This document shows positions 12,918-26,274 of a DNA stretch of 64,000 nt, piece after piece. The DNA comes from Monosporascus cannonballus (lineage: Eukaryota > Ascomycota > Sordariomycetes > Xylariales). Position 1 is the first letter of the stretch. Every line of letters starts with the position of its first letter. The stretch is from positions 661,657-725,656 of the forward strand of contig QJNS01000004.1 in NCBI GenBank assembly GCA_004154925.1, given 5' to 3'. The notes under the pieces were generated by a model. It was given only the letters and a program-made list of their open reading frames with translations, had not been told where the DNA came from and ran no database searches. Position numbers and translations under genes: made by a program.

Positions 12918-13460
12918 CGTCTCGCGATCTCGCAATTTTGCTGGTGAGGTTGTTTCCCGGTCCCGCTATGGAGGAAGTTCAAAAGAAACAATCGCCCTGT
13001 AAGGAATGTACCGGGACAAAAGTCTCCGGGCGGAAACAGGGTTCAGTCAGAAACGGCGGACGCAGACCAGACCAGACTCGACCAGATCAGGGTAGAGCAA
13101 CGATTCTGTTGTGGAGAGTGTCTTGCTGAACAGCAGAGGACTGGTAGTCTGCGGTATCCCACGAGAAGCGGTCGTCCAATATGGAAGATAATGAGCGAAA
13201 TTGGGGTCGTGCTCCTGGTCGTTATGGGGTAACGAAGACCACATTCGCTGGGCTTGACTAGACCAAAGTCCGACCGCAACTCTGTTCAAATGGTCACTTC
13301 ATCCAGCTTCCCTCGAGATACGAATGGATATGGGTGGTGTTGTCGTCCCTAATCCCCTCTCGCCGCGTCTAGAACGAATTCGTGTATCGCAGTCGTAATC
13401 CGGGGTGAGAAGGCGGGAGGGAGACTGGCGGATGGGTTAGTTTCTCAGGGGATGACACGA

Positions 13461-13480
13461 CGACTACGACTACGACTACG
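13461..13480. repeat. Hexamer microsatellite (CGACTA)n
   Basis: Three and a third perfect copies of CGACTA, upstream of PNG1. Simple-sequence slippage; no function seen. Confidence 0.8.
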
Positions 13481-13532
13481 TCTCGATACCGCCGGGTTGT
13501 TTTGTGGCGGACGGAGGCTATGAAATCGCCGA

Positions 13533-13561
13533 TTAGGTAGGGTAGGTAGGTAGGTAGGTAA
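13533..13561. repeat. Tetramer microsatellite (GGTA)n
   Basis: Successive GGTA units with one imperfect GGGTA near the start. The same TAGGTA/TACCTA word recurs in many spacers of this window. Confidence 0.8.
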
Positions 13562-16500
13562 GTTCCAGTGAGGCTGAGGATGTATGGGCAGCCGTTGTAC
13601 TGCTGTAATCAGTTTAGTAATTGGGTCCAGGGCCAGGCAGGGTCACAAGCCGGGATGGTTTTTGTCGTGGATGGCCGGTTGTCGAGATAATAGAACATTG
13701 AATACATACAGTACAACTACACCAAGACCACCGTCGAGGTTCCGACTCTTTACAGAAACCTCATGAATTGGGTGGATTCGATGGGGGGGGTATGTGGTTG
13801 TTGTCTCGCTGCTGGTGTCCTGGAGAGTAAAATCCCGATTATGAGGAATGGCAGGGGGGGAAGTCCAGCAAATAATCGGCAGGTAAAGAAAGGTACAGGT
13901 TATAGGTACTTATGACACGGACATCAGAAACTGCGATATCGATTTGAGGACGAAAGTACAGTCTCTCGACAAAAAGGCACTACAGGTACAAGACTAGCGG
14001 AAGGAGGGCGAGGAGGGACATGGCAAAGGTTGCGTAGGCCTGACTCCGCACAGGTCCGGGGGCGTCGTGTACAGTGGGATTCTGAATGGTCGGCTGGTCG
14101 AATTAGGACCCTCTTTTCCTGACCTGGGTTGAGTTAGGACGCAAGCAAGCCCTCATTACGTCCAGCAAATGCAAAATGGTAAGAGAAAAGAAAAAACTAC
14201 ATGAGGGGGGATCAACCCGACCGTGTAAATTATGTGGGAAAATGCTGTTTCGCGGGCAGAATTGGACGACGTAAGCCTATGAGGAAAAGCGACGATCGAG
14301 ACTCTGGCAATGGGGAAGTCGAAGCGGGCGGAGTGCGAATTCAAAAATCTTGGCGGTATTTGAACGCGCGTACTGCGGAAGCATGTAACCAATCAGCTAA
14401 TATCGTTTTCATGTCGGGCCCTTCTGGCCGCCCACCGAAGTCCACCTGTGCAGTCAGTCCAGTCACTACCTATCTTGTAGATTAGAAGATTTACACGTAT
14501 AATAACTAGGTGCCTGCGTGGGTATGCAATAGGCATACCTCGAGCAATGTGTTGGATGAGTGAGCAAAAGAAGGCCAAACCAGAGATGCCAGGATATGGA
14601 TATCAACGAGGATAGACACTTGTATATCTATTATGTCTTCGTAGCATGCAGACTGACTGGCCCGAGAAGTTTCAACCCTAGAGTTGCCCAGGTGTTGTAT
14701 TGCGCCTGTGTGTTGTGTTGCGTATCAATGGGTACTGGGTAGCAAAAAGTTCTCCGCCCAAAAAACGACCAACTGGCAATAAGCCTCATTCTGGGCCGAC
14801 ATTTGCGTGCGCTCGTCATATTCCTGGTTGTCTATCATTGACATCGGTTGCGCAATGTCCTGTCAATTACATTGCGCAACCCGACTTTTTCGACGAATGA
14901 GCCTACAATCTACAGAAGATTTCCCATCTTGCATCTATTGTATGTATCATAGAATCCAGTAGCAGAGCCGAAGGTCTCGGGCAACGGGGTTAATGCCGTT
15001 AGCAACTGCTTCATCGCCTATCCGCCATCAAAACTCATACCAGCATTTCCGCGACGTAGAATCACCTGAGCATATACATTAGATCTATATCATATATCAT
15101 CCAAGTACTATGACGAGGCCTTTCCATTTCTAGCCTTCTATTCGCTTGCACTGATGAGTGGGCCGCCAATGCCGAACATAAAATGCACACTTTCCACATA
15201 GGGAAGTAGATTTTTCAGAACTAATCAAAGCCCAACAAGAAAATGCAAAAAGTAAAGGAAAATCATTATTATGATCAGCGTTAGCAGGAATTTTATATTT
15301 CAAATTTTATTCTTGTCCTTTTTATATTTTACCTTGTGGGAATTAAGATTTAAGTTCTAACTGCCTTATAAAAGTGTGCATTCTATTTTTCGGTGGTGGC
15401 TGATGGCCTGGAGGTGTTTCCACCCTCTCAAGAGGATAGTATAATACACAGCTGGATTTCCATTACACCATCGTAGGATTCGTGCTACCTTGACAGGTAC
15501 CCTGCCTGCCTCTCCGCCCAACACACCTGGAAAATATAATATTCGAAGCCCCGACACATGCCTGATGGAGAATCTACCCAAAGAACAAAAAGTCCTTGCG
15601 GAGTCAAGTACCATTGGTTGGCATGAGCATGTGGGGAGGGGGCGATGACGAGGCTTCGCTCATTAAAGAGTTGTGGCTGAAGTTACCTAATCGGGCTTAG
15701 ACACCCAGACATCGTAGTCAGGTATCAGCTTCGAAATAGACTCCGGCTGCCGTCTCATGATCTCGTTACCTACATAAGGAGGTAGAAATATAGAGCAAGT
15801 CCGGCGGTGATATTCCTTGTGTCTTCGTCACACTCGGCGTCTACTCCCCTATCGTCTTTAACTGCTTGGCCGGGATGATTATAAAACTACATCAACCTAG
15901 GTCTTTGTTTCATACTACGCGGCAATTCGTCTTTCGGGTCACGATGGTGCAAATATTATCTTAACAACCTCATACTTCTCGATGGCGGTATGCCCATATG
16001 GCCTGATCCTTCAATCTCCTTTTTGGCGGCCGTCTCGCTTACCACAGTCTGGCACTGGCTCTCCCTTTCGGCTTATCACAACTGCTCGGCGCAGTGTTAC
16101 AGTTACCTGTCGATTGAAGAGAGCATCTCTGAACGGGGAGCCCGTCCATCAACCGGGTGTCTCTTATAATTCCTGATCGCCTCTTACACCCCCACACCGA
16201 AGAGCACACCCTCGAATAGAGTCCTCTCCCGTAGACGCTTTCGCGCACTCCCATCTCCATTAACTTAGGGATGTTACGGATGCCATGCACACCGGAGTCT
16301 GCGTGCTTGCATGGCCGCGACTACCTAACGCAAGTTCTCGAAATCCCTTGCTACTGGCAAATCAGGAGGCCCCGACGGCATGACTTGATCCTGTCCGCGT
16401 TTCATACCACATGCGCCTCCTTCGAGTTTTGGCCACAAATTCTCGAGATATCAAGGAGAGCTAATTGATGAGCCTCGAGACACTGCTAAACACTTTTCTT

Positions 16501-19500
16501 TACCTTTTCAACGATCCCACCCGGTCATCGTCTAGTAATGTATCTCCCCGCATGCAAGAGTCGGCATTGCTGTCGATCACGGGCGGGTCCGGATACTCCC
16601 CAGATTTATGACTCGAGTAGCAAGAGCTGGACCCCAATGGCTTGCGCGTCCTCCTCCGTCTATCTTTTCCCCTTGTGCATTCAGGATTTCGTAACTATCT
16701 CTGGAACTGTGAGCTTTTTTGTGTCTTGTCCAACAGCGAGGAGATGCGACTTCAGTGCTTCCCGTCGTCATTGCCTGCCTTTGTCGGATCCAAATCTTGC
16801 TAGAACCGAAATTCACTTTCATCGCCCTGTGGGTTTGTGCTAACTGGTTGATAGCCGCTTGAGCTGATTCTAACCTATGTTACCCGTAGGAGTTCTTGAA
16901 TAACCGGGGTTCATTTGAAATATCTCTGTGTAAGTCATCAGGTCGCTGGTCGCATCGCTCAATAACTGTAGATTGGCTCCTCGTCCCTGATTGATTTCGT
17001 TGGATAAGTTAGATACATCTCTGTTCTATCTATACTATATCGATCCGTCACTAGCCAACGGAGAGATATGTCTGACTCTCATGGAACACCCCTCGACTGG
17101 CCGCCTGGCTGTGCAGAACTGGCGTGCTAAACCCGGTACACTAGGTAGGAAGCCAGGGGGAAATCTCGGAAAAGTGGCAATATCGACGACAGCAGTGATG
17201 ACGATATCATCAGCATCATTCCAGCTCACCGCCAACTTATCGTTAGGAGGCGAGAACGACTATCCTCGCAGATTTATTCAACCGATCTAGATATGATCAC
17301 CCAGATCTGCTAGCTAGACGATAGGCGGCAAGTGAAAACTGGCGACTACCCGGATCCTCTCGGTCTGCCTCGCTTTTGTCTGTGACGCGCGTCCGGTCGC
17401 TCTACTTTTCTTTGCGTGGAAACTGAGGGGGCAGGGATTGTCATTTCCTGGCGCCGGGCTGCTCTCGAAGACGCAGACCGTGCCTTGCGCGCGAGCCCCA
17501 AGAAACCAACTCGCATCTTGCTGGATATCAAAGTCCCCCTCACCGCTAGGCGATGAACTAGAACGCCTAAAATCATGCTCCATCACGTAGTATATAACAA
17601 GTGCGTCTTTGTATATTCATACCGCTGTCGGCGAAATCAATATGTAGTATCTGGTCCGGGAGGTTGGCGTCGCGTAACCTAAAGTGCAGGCGTGTTTGAT
17701 CCTCCAGTCCCCTACAAAGTGCGACATATGCGACTTGGCATACGACACTGTGACTAAGTAACAACCGTCATACCTATTTGCCGGTCGGTATTACTCAGCT
17801 GAGCTGAAAAGCAGGCCGCTCAATCTGCGCGGTCCAGTTTTTCAGCCCCGAGCTAATCAAGAGTTGAGCTTCTTCCGCTGCTGAACTTGGATGCCCACCC
17901 AGGTGTCTTTTGTCGGGGTATGGGCAAGGAAACGGGCGTATTTTGATTGAAGCCGCTGACAATCACAATGGACACAAGATCTTTTTTTTTTTCATGGAAA
18001 AAGGTGGTACGTATGAATGCACATATCTCCTATGCAACACAGATGGCGGAGGTCATATATGTTGCCAAGTCCGCCCCAGGAATGACGGGTAAACCCCGTT
18101 CTCTCCGCCTACGCATTGTCCGAGGCGGCGTGGAGTCGAGACCCGGGTACTCGGGAACTTCGCCCAGCAGCGAAAAGTCCGCATGTGCCTCAGATTTGCG
18201 GGTCTTCCCCAACGATAGAACGCAATGATGGCATCTGTGCTCAGCGGAGCAGTCCGGAAACGTCAAACGAGATGCATTGATTACTGTATCGTATAATGAA
18301 GCCAGAGGCGAGACAGCAGGAGCATCATGGATAACTGCGAGGTACATCCTTGGTGCAATTAAGACCATGCCTTACGGAGCACCTGGATACCTAGGTGAGT
18401 AGGCATGTATGTAATCGAGAGCTACCTATGTAAGAGTATGGACGGTTTACCAGTTAGAGAGTGATTGAGGGCAGGCTCGTCAACGGCAACGACCCAGACC
18501 AAGCAGTCACACTAATTGAGGTGGCATTCGCTTCCCATGCCTAGACATGGAGGGCAGGCATACATTAGGAAGTGAATACTTACGTACTCCCACAGCGGGG
18601 TATGCACATGGGCTGATGGGACGACGAAACCGGAAAGGAACGACCGCCGGACTACGCAAGCCCTCCTCTCGCGACGCCCGCCCATTTTACATTGCATACT
18701 CTGCGTGGGACCGACGAGACTACTGAAAAAGCACACGACCTTGCAGCATCACACGTTGTCCAGATTGCCGACCTAACATGATAGACGACGCCTCGGACCC
18801 AATTAGATGGTGTCCAGCTGCTCTGCTCTCGGTTCTACGATTTGCCGTGTGCATGTAAGTCTCTACTTAGGTTGAGGATGGCATCGTCAGTATCATCAAA
18901 CCCAATCCATGGCATACCCCGGTCTGCGAACAGTGCGTACGTCGTACGTACGCACGCGTAACCCGAATTCCTACTGCACATGCTGACCGGAGGGACATCT
19001 CGGTGGCCGGGATGCATGTGCTCCGAGACGATATGTTGCGGGGCATATCCCATCTACCGCTGTTGGAATCGCCGTAGGGGAGAGTCCAGCTGCGTGCTAA
19101 GAGGCCCCAATTCTGATTCCTCCCTCTTTGCTTATAATGATATCATCAGCATGGCTCCGCGCGGCAGAATGATGCTTATCAAGATTATCACCGTCCGGTA
19201 GACTGTCTATGTCTAGACTGCTGCCTTTTAATGGCGTGGTTGGAGACGGCGGCGGTATCTCTTTGCCTTGTTCGCCACCTCTGCGGGCGCCGCGGTGGGC
19301 GCAAGGCTGAAGTAGCAAGGCTCCTCTCCTATTCTGCCCACCTTCTCCATTGCCAACAAAACTCACTCACTCGCAGATGCGTCGCCAGATGTTCCTCGGT
19401 CCTACTACGGGGCTAAGAAATCTCACGATGATTTAACTCTCTCTGAAAAGCAGTCCCCCCTCCCCTTTCCGGGGTTAGTCAAAGGAATGCCCTCCGTCAT

Positions 19501-20979
19501 CATCACGGGCTCGAGCCGGCCGCTCATGCACACAGCAAGGGCGACCACCCAGTGAGTCGACTGCGTGCCAAGCCTGACGTGTCGGCCCAACATCGCGACG
19601 GTGGCATGCACGAGCATGAGTGCGTACGTATGTATGCCCTATTGTCGAGCTAGGTCCGAAAGTGAGGGCGCGAGGAGGTGGGAGAGTTCGCTGTCGCTTC
19701 CACGTTAGGCCGGGAAAAGGCCGCGGAGGGGGAGACGCGTCATCACAGCCCTAAGCAGAATTAAAGTTGTCCGCGATCAGACGCGCGTTACGCGGGACCT
19801 CGTTCGGGATTTTGTCGGTGGTCGATTGTATGGTGGGTTTGCCTGGAGGGAGAAGGGCCGGTATTTCCTCTCCCTATTTAGTTGGTATGGGTCTGACAGA
19901 TAGATGCCCGAGTCAGTCGGAACGAGGGGAACGCCGTCCCATGGTACGTTGGTGTGCTCACAGAGGCTTCTGATTAGTGGCGGTATCACACTCCTCCAAT
20001 ACATACCATTACGATGGCCGTGCAGCAGCATACGCGTACTACTACTTCCTTCTTTGGTAAGCAACCAAACGACGGCAGTGAAGGAACCAGCCTCTCTGCA
20101 CGTTAGGTATCGACTCCCAGCGTCCACTATACTGTTTGCCTCCCTTTCTAGGCATTATGGCCGGGAGAACCTCACCGGTCTTCTAATCTCTCCGCATGTT
20201 TTTCTGGATGCCTAACCCTGTACCTACGCCATAGCTTGCCGTCAAGGCTAACAACGCAGCAGGCGAAGCGCTGGTTCGTGGTATGTCGTGGGGCTGTCTG
20301 GTACACTACCTACAAACCCGGAGATCCAGAGATGTCAGGCGCTGATGCTATTACGTGCCTTGATTTTGTCGTCTTCATTTTCGTATGGGCAATACTGGAT
20401 GCCGGCAGGATCAAATATGTAGACGGGCACGGCACCCGATGGATGAACCGCAAGCTTGCGGGAAAACTATCGCTTGCCCATCTGCCACTACAGTTGCCTA
20501 CCATATGTATGTAGGTATGGCTTCACATCACCGAGCGTTTCATTTACTCAAATCTTCCTATTCAAGCAGGGCGTCGACTACGATGAAAATCTCTGCATCC
20601 GTCCGAGGCCGCTCCAGAACCTGTGTCCTGACGATCCTGCTGCGTAAGAGAGTCGACGGCACTGGCGATAGGAATGCCCACTACTTAAGGTAGGCATCGC
20701 TAGCAAATGGCAATGTCCCATGGCCTATTATCAACGCGGACTTCGTCATGTCCTAAGTCGGAATCTGCCAGCCCTATCTAAATTGGATATCACATACGGT
20801 GCCGAGCCAAAAGCAGAGTGCCTCCACCGTTGTCTCCCTGACAAGAAAATGCCTTTTCATCCGCCCTCCCCATCATCCATTGGACCAGCGCCACCTAGGG
20901 TCACCACGGAAACCCATTACCCCATACGCAGGATCGGTTTGCATTCAACCGTTCGTCATCCCCTGATCCCCGAATCCAT

Positions 20980-22486
20980 TCAAACAGGTGACTTCTCGGG
21001 ATTGTCGTCCGCCTTGCCCCACCTCGCGGTCTCGTCGCCGCCGACCCACTCCTTCTCGACGTAGCCGAGCTCTCTCTTGACCTCGGCGACCTTGGTCTCG
21101 TCGCCCGTGTTCTTGCCCATGTTGTCGCTGATCTTGATGGCGGGGTTGCCGGCGGCGGAGCTCAGCTTGATGACGATGTTGAGGGGCACAGACTTGAGGC
21201 CCGTGGCCCGCTGCACGAAGTCGTTGGTCAGGAACGTGCCGACGCCGAACGTCGGGCAGAACCCGGCCTCCTCGGAGATGCGCTTGTAGTGGATACACTT
21301 GTCGATGTCGAGCGCGTCCGAGAAGACGATGGTCTTATCCCGCGGGTTGAAGCCCTGCCGCTCGTAGAACTCGCGCATCAGACGCACAAAGTCCGCGGGG
21401 TCGCCGCTGTCCTGCCGCACGCCCGTGAACACCTCGGCGTAAGTCCGAGGCCCCGTGGCCGGCTGCTCGCCCCCGTCCGGGACCGGCAAGTTGGGCGTGT
21501 CGGGGAGGTAGCGGACGGGCTTCTCGAAGGCCTTAAGGAAGGCCTCCGTACCGAAGGTGTCGGTCAGAGCGATGCCCAGCACGCCCTCGCCGAAGCAGCC
21601 TAGCCACCGGCGCAGCGCCTCCTCGTTTGCATTGGTGTAGTCGTTGGTGATGGCCGCGATGCCCATGAACCACTCATGCGCTACCGTGCCGATGGGCGGG
21701 ATTTTGAACCTCATCGCTAGGTGCACGTTGCTGGTGCCCGAGATCCTGCCGGGTAGGCCGCGCTTCTCGCCGTCCCTGTTAGCCCGGACCAGGCCCCGGA
21801 ACACCAGGGCCTGCGTGTGGTAATCCCTGCGCCGTCGCGTGCCGAACTCGGACACGACGCAACCAGCTTCTAACAGGCGCATGCCCTTCTCGTACGCCTT
21901 CTGCTCCTGCCCGTCGTAGTCCCAGTCCGTGTCCATGAACTTGAAATAGGCCTCGGACGCAAGGGCGAGAAGAGGGATTTCGTAGAGGATGGTGTCGACC
22001 CATTTCCCGCGGATCTCGATGTGTATGTCGCCCAGGATGTCGTCTGCGCCCGTGTCCTCGCCTACGGGACTGAATGTCGGTTTGAGCTGTTCCCTCGGCG
22101 ACAGGCGGAAGTCCTTGAGGAAGTCAAGATAGGCGGGTGATAGATATGTACAGTGTTCTTTCAAGAATCGAAACTCTTCATCCGAGAGTGAGATATTTCC
22201 TAGCTCTGTAAAAATAAAAATAGGGTTTTCAGTCAGCGAATCATCATGACTCCAAGGGCATAGGTGTATTTTCGAGGGAGGAGAACCTACTGTTGATTTG
22301 GTCGGAGAGCCAGGAAAAGGCCTTTCTTGACAGTTTCTTCTCTGGCGTTCGGTTCGTAAAGGAGTACGTGACAGGTACGTCTCGATAGTATTTAAAGACG
22401 GCGCATTGCATCGTGAGCTTGTACAGATCCGTATCGAGGAAGGAGTAGACCCCCTCCGGGAAGGGGTTGGACGAATTGAAATCCAT
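20980..22486 (-). CDS. npt1: Nicotinate phosphoribosyltransferase
   Basis: Converts nicotinate, PRPP and ATP to nicotinate mononucleotide, the entry step of the Preiss-Handler NAD+ salvage route; supplies NAD+ for metabolism and sirtuins. Two exons: 22486-22291 and 22205-20980, with an 85-nt intron 22290-22206 (GTAGGT...CAG; branch-like GCTGAC). The product is 473 aa (yeast Npt1 429). Family marks in order: FLDTDLYKLTMQ (16-27), VTYSFTNRT (39-47), DTILYEIPLLALASEAYFKF (136-155), SEFGTRRRR (184-192), GRISGTSNVHLA (218-229), PIGTVAHEW (236-244) and, later, RQDSGDPADF, FSDALD and FGVGTFLTND. H242 in AHEW matches by position the histidine phosphorylated in the yeast enzyme; this assignment is inferred. 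The ATG at 22486 gives the conserved N-terminus, and an overlapping longer frame from 22539 is rejected. It is divergent from UTP4. Confidence 0.95.
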
Positions 22487-23421
22487 GTTGCGAGATGACG
22501 CGCGAAAGTCAGATGAGAAGGGTGGTTCCTCAATAGCACAACCCGTAGCTTTTCTATTCGCCTAGCTCAGTAGATAGGCTAGGCTTGTATAATCGTTATT
22601 GAGACTGTTACCAGGGAGGCTGTCGCAGCTGTTGCGCAAAAGATGCAACCGTGGAAACAAAGCAGAGAAGGGTGTGGTCGATTACTCTGTGTCAATTGAT
22701 GGGCATACAGTGTTTCTATAGCGCCGAGATAGGTTCGGTTTTGTCCCTACCTACCTAGGTTGTGCTCACAAGATGTAGAAAGCAAGAACCTGCACATGAA
22801 CCAAAAGAGGTATTTTATATCTACCTAGGTCAGTCAGTATGATATCTGGTTAAGTAGGTATAGGCAACGGCTGATTATAGGAAGCATAAAACGGCTCAAT
22901 CGATTGGCCAGCCCTGCAGATGGAAATCCCACAGCTATGGCATACCTGCTACGTAAGTAAGTATCTAGCATTGAAAAAGAGGCTCAAGAGCCACAATCGC
23001 CTGCAATATTTCTGTAAGTGGTGGCAGAGCTTTTGGCGGGGTAATGGACCGGCATATTTGACAAGTGACGTGACTATTTAGGGGACGTGGGGTTCTATCA
23101 ATTGAGCACCTAGCACAGACCATACCTTAAACTCAAGGTTGTGGGCGCGAGAGCACGCCTACATGAGATGCACATATGCACATGGATACATGCAGGTTGA
23201 TAATCGATAAGCGATAAGGAAAGAAAAAGTTCGGCGTCTGGGGCCCGGCCATTGGAGCTGCAAACGAATTACAAGGACCCAAATCTTAACCGTTCAACTT
23301 GGCTCTTCTTGCGACAATCTCTCATGTACGCAACGCCAGCACCGTCTGAGAAAGAGGAGAGCAGCTTAATCCACAAGCAGGGTTACGCCGAGTTTTAAGG
23401 CGTCTCCCCCCATTTATAATA
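22487..23421. promoter_or_regulatory. Shared divergent upstream region, npt1/utp4
   Basis: 935 bases between the two start codons must hold both promoters and 5' UTRs. It contains repeated CTACCTAGGT words near 22750 and 22822 and AT-rich patches, but no motif I can assign to a named factor. A C-rich run (CTCCCCCC) and TTTATAATA lie just before the UTP4 ATG. Confidence 0.5.
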
Positions 23422-26274
23422 ATGGATATCCATCGCTGCCGTTTCGTACCTTATCCTCCCTCTGCCATCAACGCCGTCGCCTTCTCCCACCCTTATGTCG
23501 CCGGCGTACAAAAGTCCGCCCTAGTACGGTTAGCGGTCGGCCGAGCCAATGGTGACATCGAGATATGGAACCCACTGAAGGGTCAATGGCATCAAGAGAT
23601 CATCCTTCACGGCGGCAAGGATAGGAGCATCGACGGGCTGGTCTGGGTGAACGAGCCTGATCAGGTACTGCAGGATGGTACCAAGATGATCGGGAGGTCG
23701 AGACTGTTCAGTATCGGCTATACTAGCACCATCACAGAGTGGGACCTGGAGAAAGGGCGCCCGAAGAAGCAGGCTAGTGGAATACATGGCGACATCTGGT
23801 GTCTGGCAGCCCAACCGCTTGTCGACCCGTCCAAGAGCCGCGACAAGACCCAGGCGAACCGAGTCGCCCAGACCGGAAAGAAGCTGGTTGCGGGAACGAT
23901 TGATGGAAGCCTGGTTCTTTATTCCATTGACGACGACGATCTGCAATTCGATAGGGTGCTAGTCAAGTCTTCCTCGAAGAAGACCAGAATGGTCAGCATG
24001 ACTTTCCAGAACCGCAACGTCGTCGTCGTCGGCTGCTCCGACAGCGCCATCCGAGTCTACGATATGCGCAACGGGAATATGCTGAGCAAGATGACCCTGG
24101 GCTCCGACCTTGCCGGTGGCGCAAGGGAGATCATTGTCTGGTCTGTTAAATGCCTGAACGGCCGAGATATAGTGTCCGGAGATAGCACGGGGCAGGTTTG
24201 CATCTTTGATGGCAAGACCTATACACAGGCGCAACGACTGCAGAGCCACAAGCAAGACGTCCTATCACTGGCGACGAGCGCCGACGGGTCGACTATTGTG
24301 AGCGGCGGCATGGATCGCAAGACCGTCCTCTACCGCCGGACGAGAGGCTCTACATCAAGATGGGGGAAAGTCTGGCATAGGAGGTATCACAGCCACGACG
24401 TCAAGACTATGGCGTCGTTTGAGGGCCTAGGGATGAGCGTTGTCGTGTCGGGAGGTTAGTACGGGCTGTGATCATGCTACACTTAAACTGGCGAATGCTT
24501 ACGTGTGACAGGGCCCGACGCGAGCCCTATCGTGTTGCCGCTACAAGAAGCCGGCATGGAGAACCATCGCACTCTGCCATGTCTCCCCCAGGACCCGCCG
24601 TTACGAAGCGCTGCCAAGGCCAGGCTGATTGTGAGCTGGTGGGAGCGCGAAGTCCATATTTGGCGATTGAGACAACCGCTGAACGACCTCGTAAACGTAT
24701 CGGATGGGGAGTCGGCCGTCGCAAAGAACCGAAAACTCCTTGCCCGGATCCTCATCAAGGGTGAAGCCAACATCACATCAGCAGCCATCAGTGACGACGG
24801 GTCCCTACTAGTGGTGTCTACCAGCTCTGATATCAAAGCGTTCCACCTCAAGTCTCGAGGTGATGCCCGGAAAGAGGAGCTGAGGATTTCCAAGGTCGAG
24901 GTGCCCGAGGCCGCTGCGGCGCAAGGGGCAACAAGGATACAGGTCTCTCCAGATGGGAAATGGTTGTGTCTAGTTCAAGAAGGCAGTAAAGTATGCGCAT
25001 TCCAGCTAGTCCAGGATTCCTATTCGGAGAGCAAACCGGCTATTCACCCCAAGGCGATACGGTTACAACGAATCGGACGAAAACTCCCCAAGCACATCGC
25101 ATTGGGAGGTCTCGGACAATACGAGAGGACAGTATCTCACATTTCCTTCTCCCCAGATAGCAGGATGCTGGCTGTCGCCGATTTAGCCGGCTACATCGAT
25201 ACTTGGGTCTTACGCGATTCTACGCAAAGGCTACAAGATGATATCGATGATAGTGAGAATGAGTCAGCTTCAGATGCCAGTGGGTCTGACAATGAGAATG
25301 ATGGTAGTGGCATTCCTAGCGACGGCGTTCGGTGGGTGCGGAACCCGAATGGGGCTCTTATCCCTAGATTGCATGCGGCACCAACTGTACTCTCCTTCTC
25401 AAATCATATCCCAGACACTACGATACGTCCGCAAGGAGTTAGAGATCAGGAACATCCCGATGACTATATTCTCCTTGCCATCACCGCCAAGCCACAAATT
25501 CTGCTTCTGAATCCTGGTGTCGGCTCGATAACCGCGTGGTCCAGAAGGAACCCCCTCTCGCGATTCCCGGTCGAATTCCGCAATATCCGCGACCTCGTCA
25601 AAGGTGCCCTCTGGGAAGGCGACCGAGTCTGGCTGTACGGGAACAACTTCCTCGTGATGCTGGATCTCACCAAAGACATCGTCGAGGCCGGTCCCGAAGG
25701 CAAGCCGTCCTCCGCCATGGTCAGCGCCAACGGGCAGCGGGGAAAGAAGCGCAAGCGAGGTCCGGATACCGGCGCTGGCAATAAGATGGGGGTCGGCGCC
25801 CTGGGGCCGACCAAGGTCGTCCGCCACGTCCGGGGGCAGACGGACGAGGAGCTCTCGCTCGACGCCCCTGCCGCCGCTGGCCCCGACCCAATGGACACGG
25901 ACGCGACGAGCGGCCCGGGCGAGGAGGAGAGCGACAGCGAGGATTCGGAGGACGAGCGGCGGGGCGAGCTGGCCCTCCTCCGCGGGGCGCAGGGCAGGAA
26001 GAGGGAGTCCGAGGGCGCCGGCGATATCGCATTCTGGTGCACCTACAAGTACAGGCCTATCCTCGGCATCGTCCCGCTTCTCGCTTGTTGTGACAGACCG
26101 GCGGAGGAGGGCGCGGGCAGGGTGGCCGGAAACGGTGATACTGATATCGCGTACGTGAACGGGAACGGAGAGCAGCCGAGGAGGAGAATGCTCGAGGTGG
26201 CTATCGTGGAGAGGCCGTTGTGGGAGGTCGATATGCCAGATCGGTATTTTGCTGATGGCGAGTACGACCGGTGA
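23422..26274 (+). CDS. utp4: UTP4 (cirhin), WD40 subunit of SSU processome
   Basis: Member of the t-UTP/UTP-A subcomplex that binds nascent pre-rRNA early in 18S rRNA processing and links to rDNA transcription; nucleolar. Two exons: 23422-24454 and 24512-26274, with a 57-nt intron 24455-24511 (GTTAGT...CAG) that joins VSG to GPDASP in frame. The product is 931 aa (yeast 776, human 686). The N-terminus MDIHRCRFVPYPPSAINAV is the family signature. Two WD40 propellers fill about 10-350 and 380-790. Fungal insertions are acidic, S/D/E-rich at about 586-610 and 812-832, with a basic KKRKR motif near 753 that fits a nucleolar signal. The end (ILGIVPLL..., then VERPLWEVD) matches the conserved closing strand, where human has VAVERPL. 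The stop codon sits in CGGTGAGT, which also resembles a splice donor, but the protein already has the usual family end. Divergent from npt1. Confidence 0.93.

Larger units (their letters stand above)
12918..20979. other. Long gene-poor stretch of normal composition
   Basis: About 8 kb with balanced GC content but no gene I can support. It starts with the PNG1 upstream region. Many frames stay open for 60-115 codons on both strands and overlap one another. Some minus-strand ones look coding-like, with acidic and hydrophobic mixes: 17314-17586, 17573-17764, 18030-18368, 18835-19053 and 19097-19413. They lack ATG starts, linked splice sites or a recognisable family. They could be pieces of one or more decayed minus-strand genes, a lineage-specific intron-rich gene, or chance. 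An AT-rich patch lies near 15240-15360. Confidence 0.5.

Noticed and set aside
12360..12935. PNG1 start at 12935
   Set aside because: The codon there is TTG; the first ATG in frame is at 12917.
20980..22539. A 519-codon minus frame from 22539 through the npt1 intron
   Set aside because: Its first ~110 codons read exon 1 out of frame and run through the intron; the spliced form from ATG 22486 restores the conserved NPT1 N-terminus.
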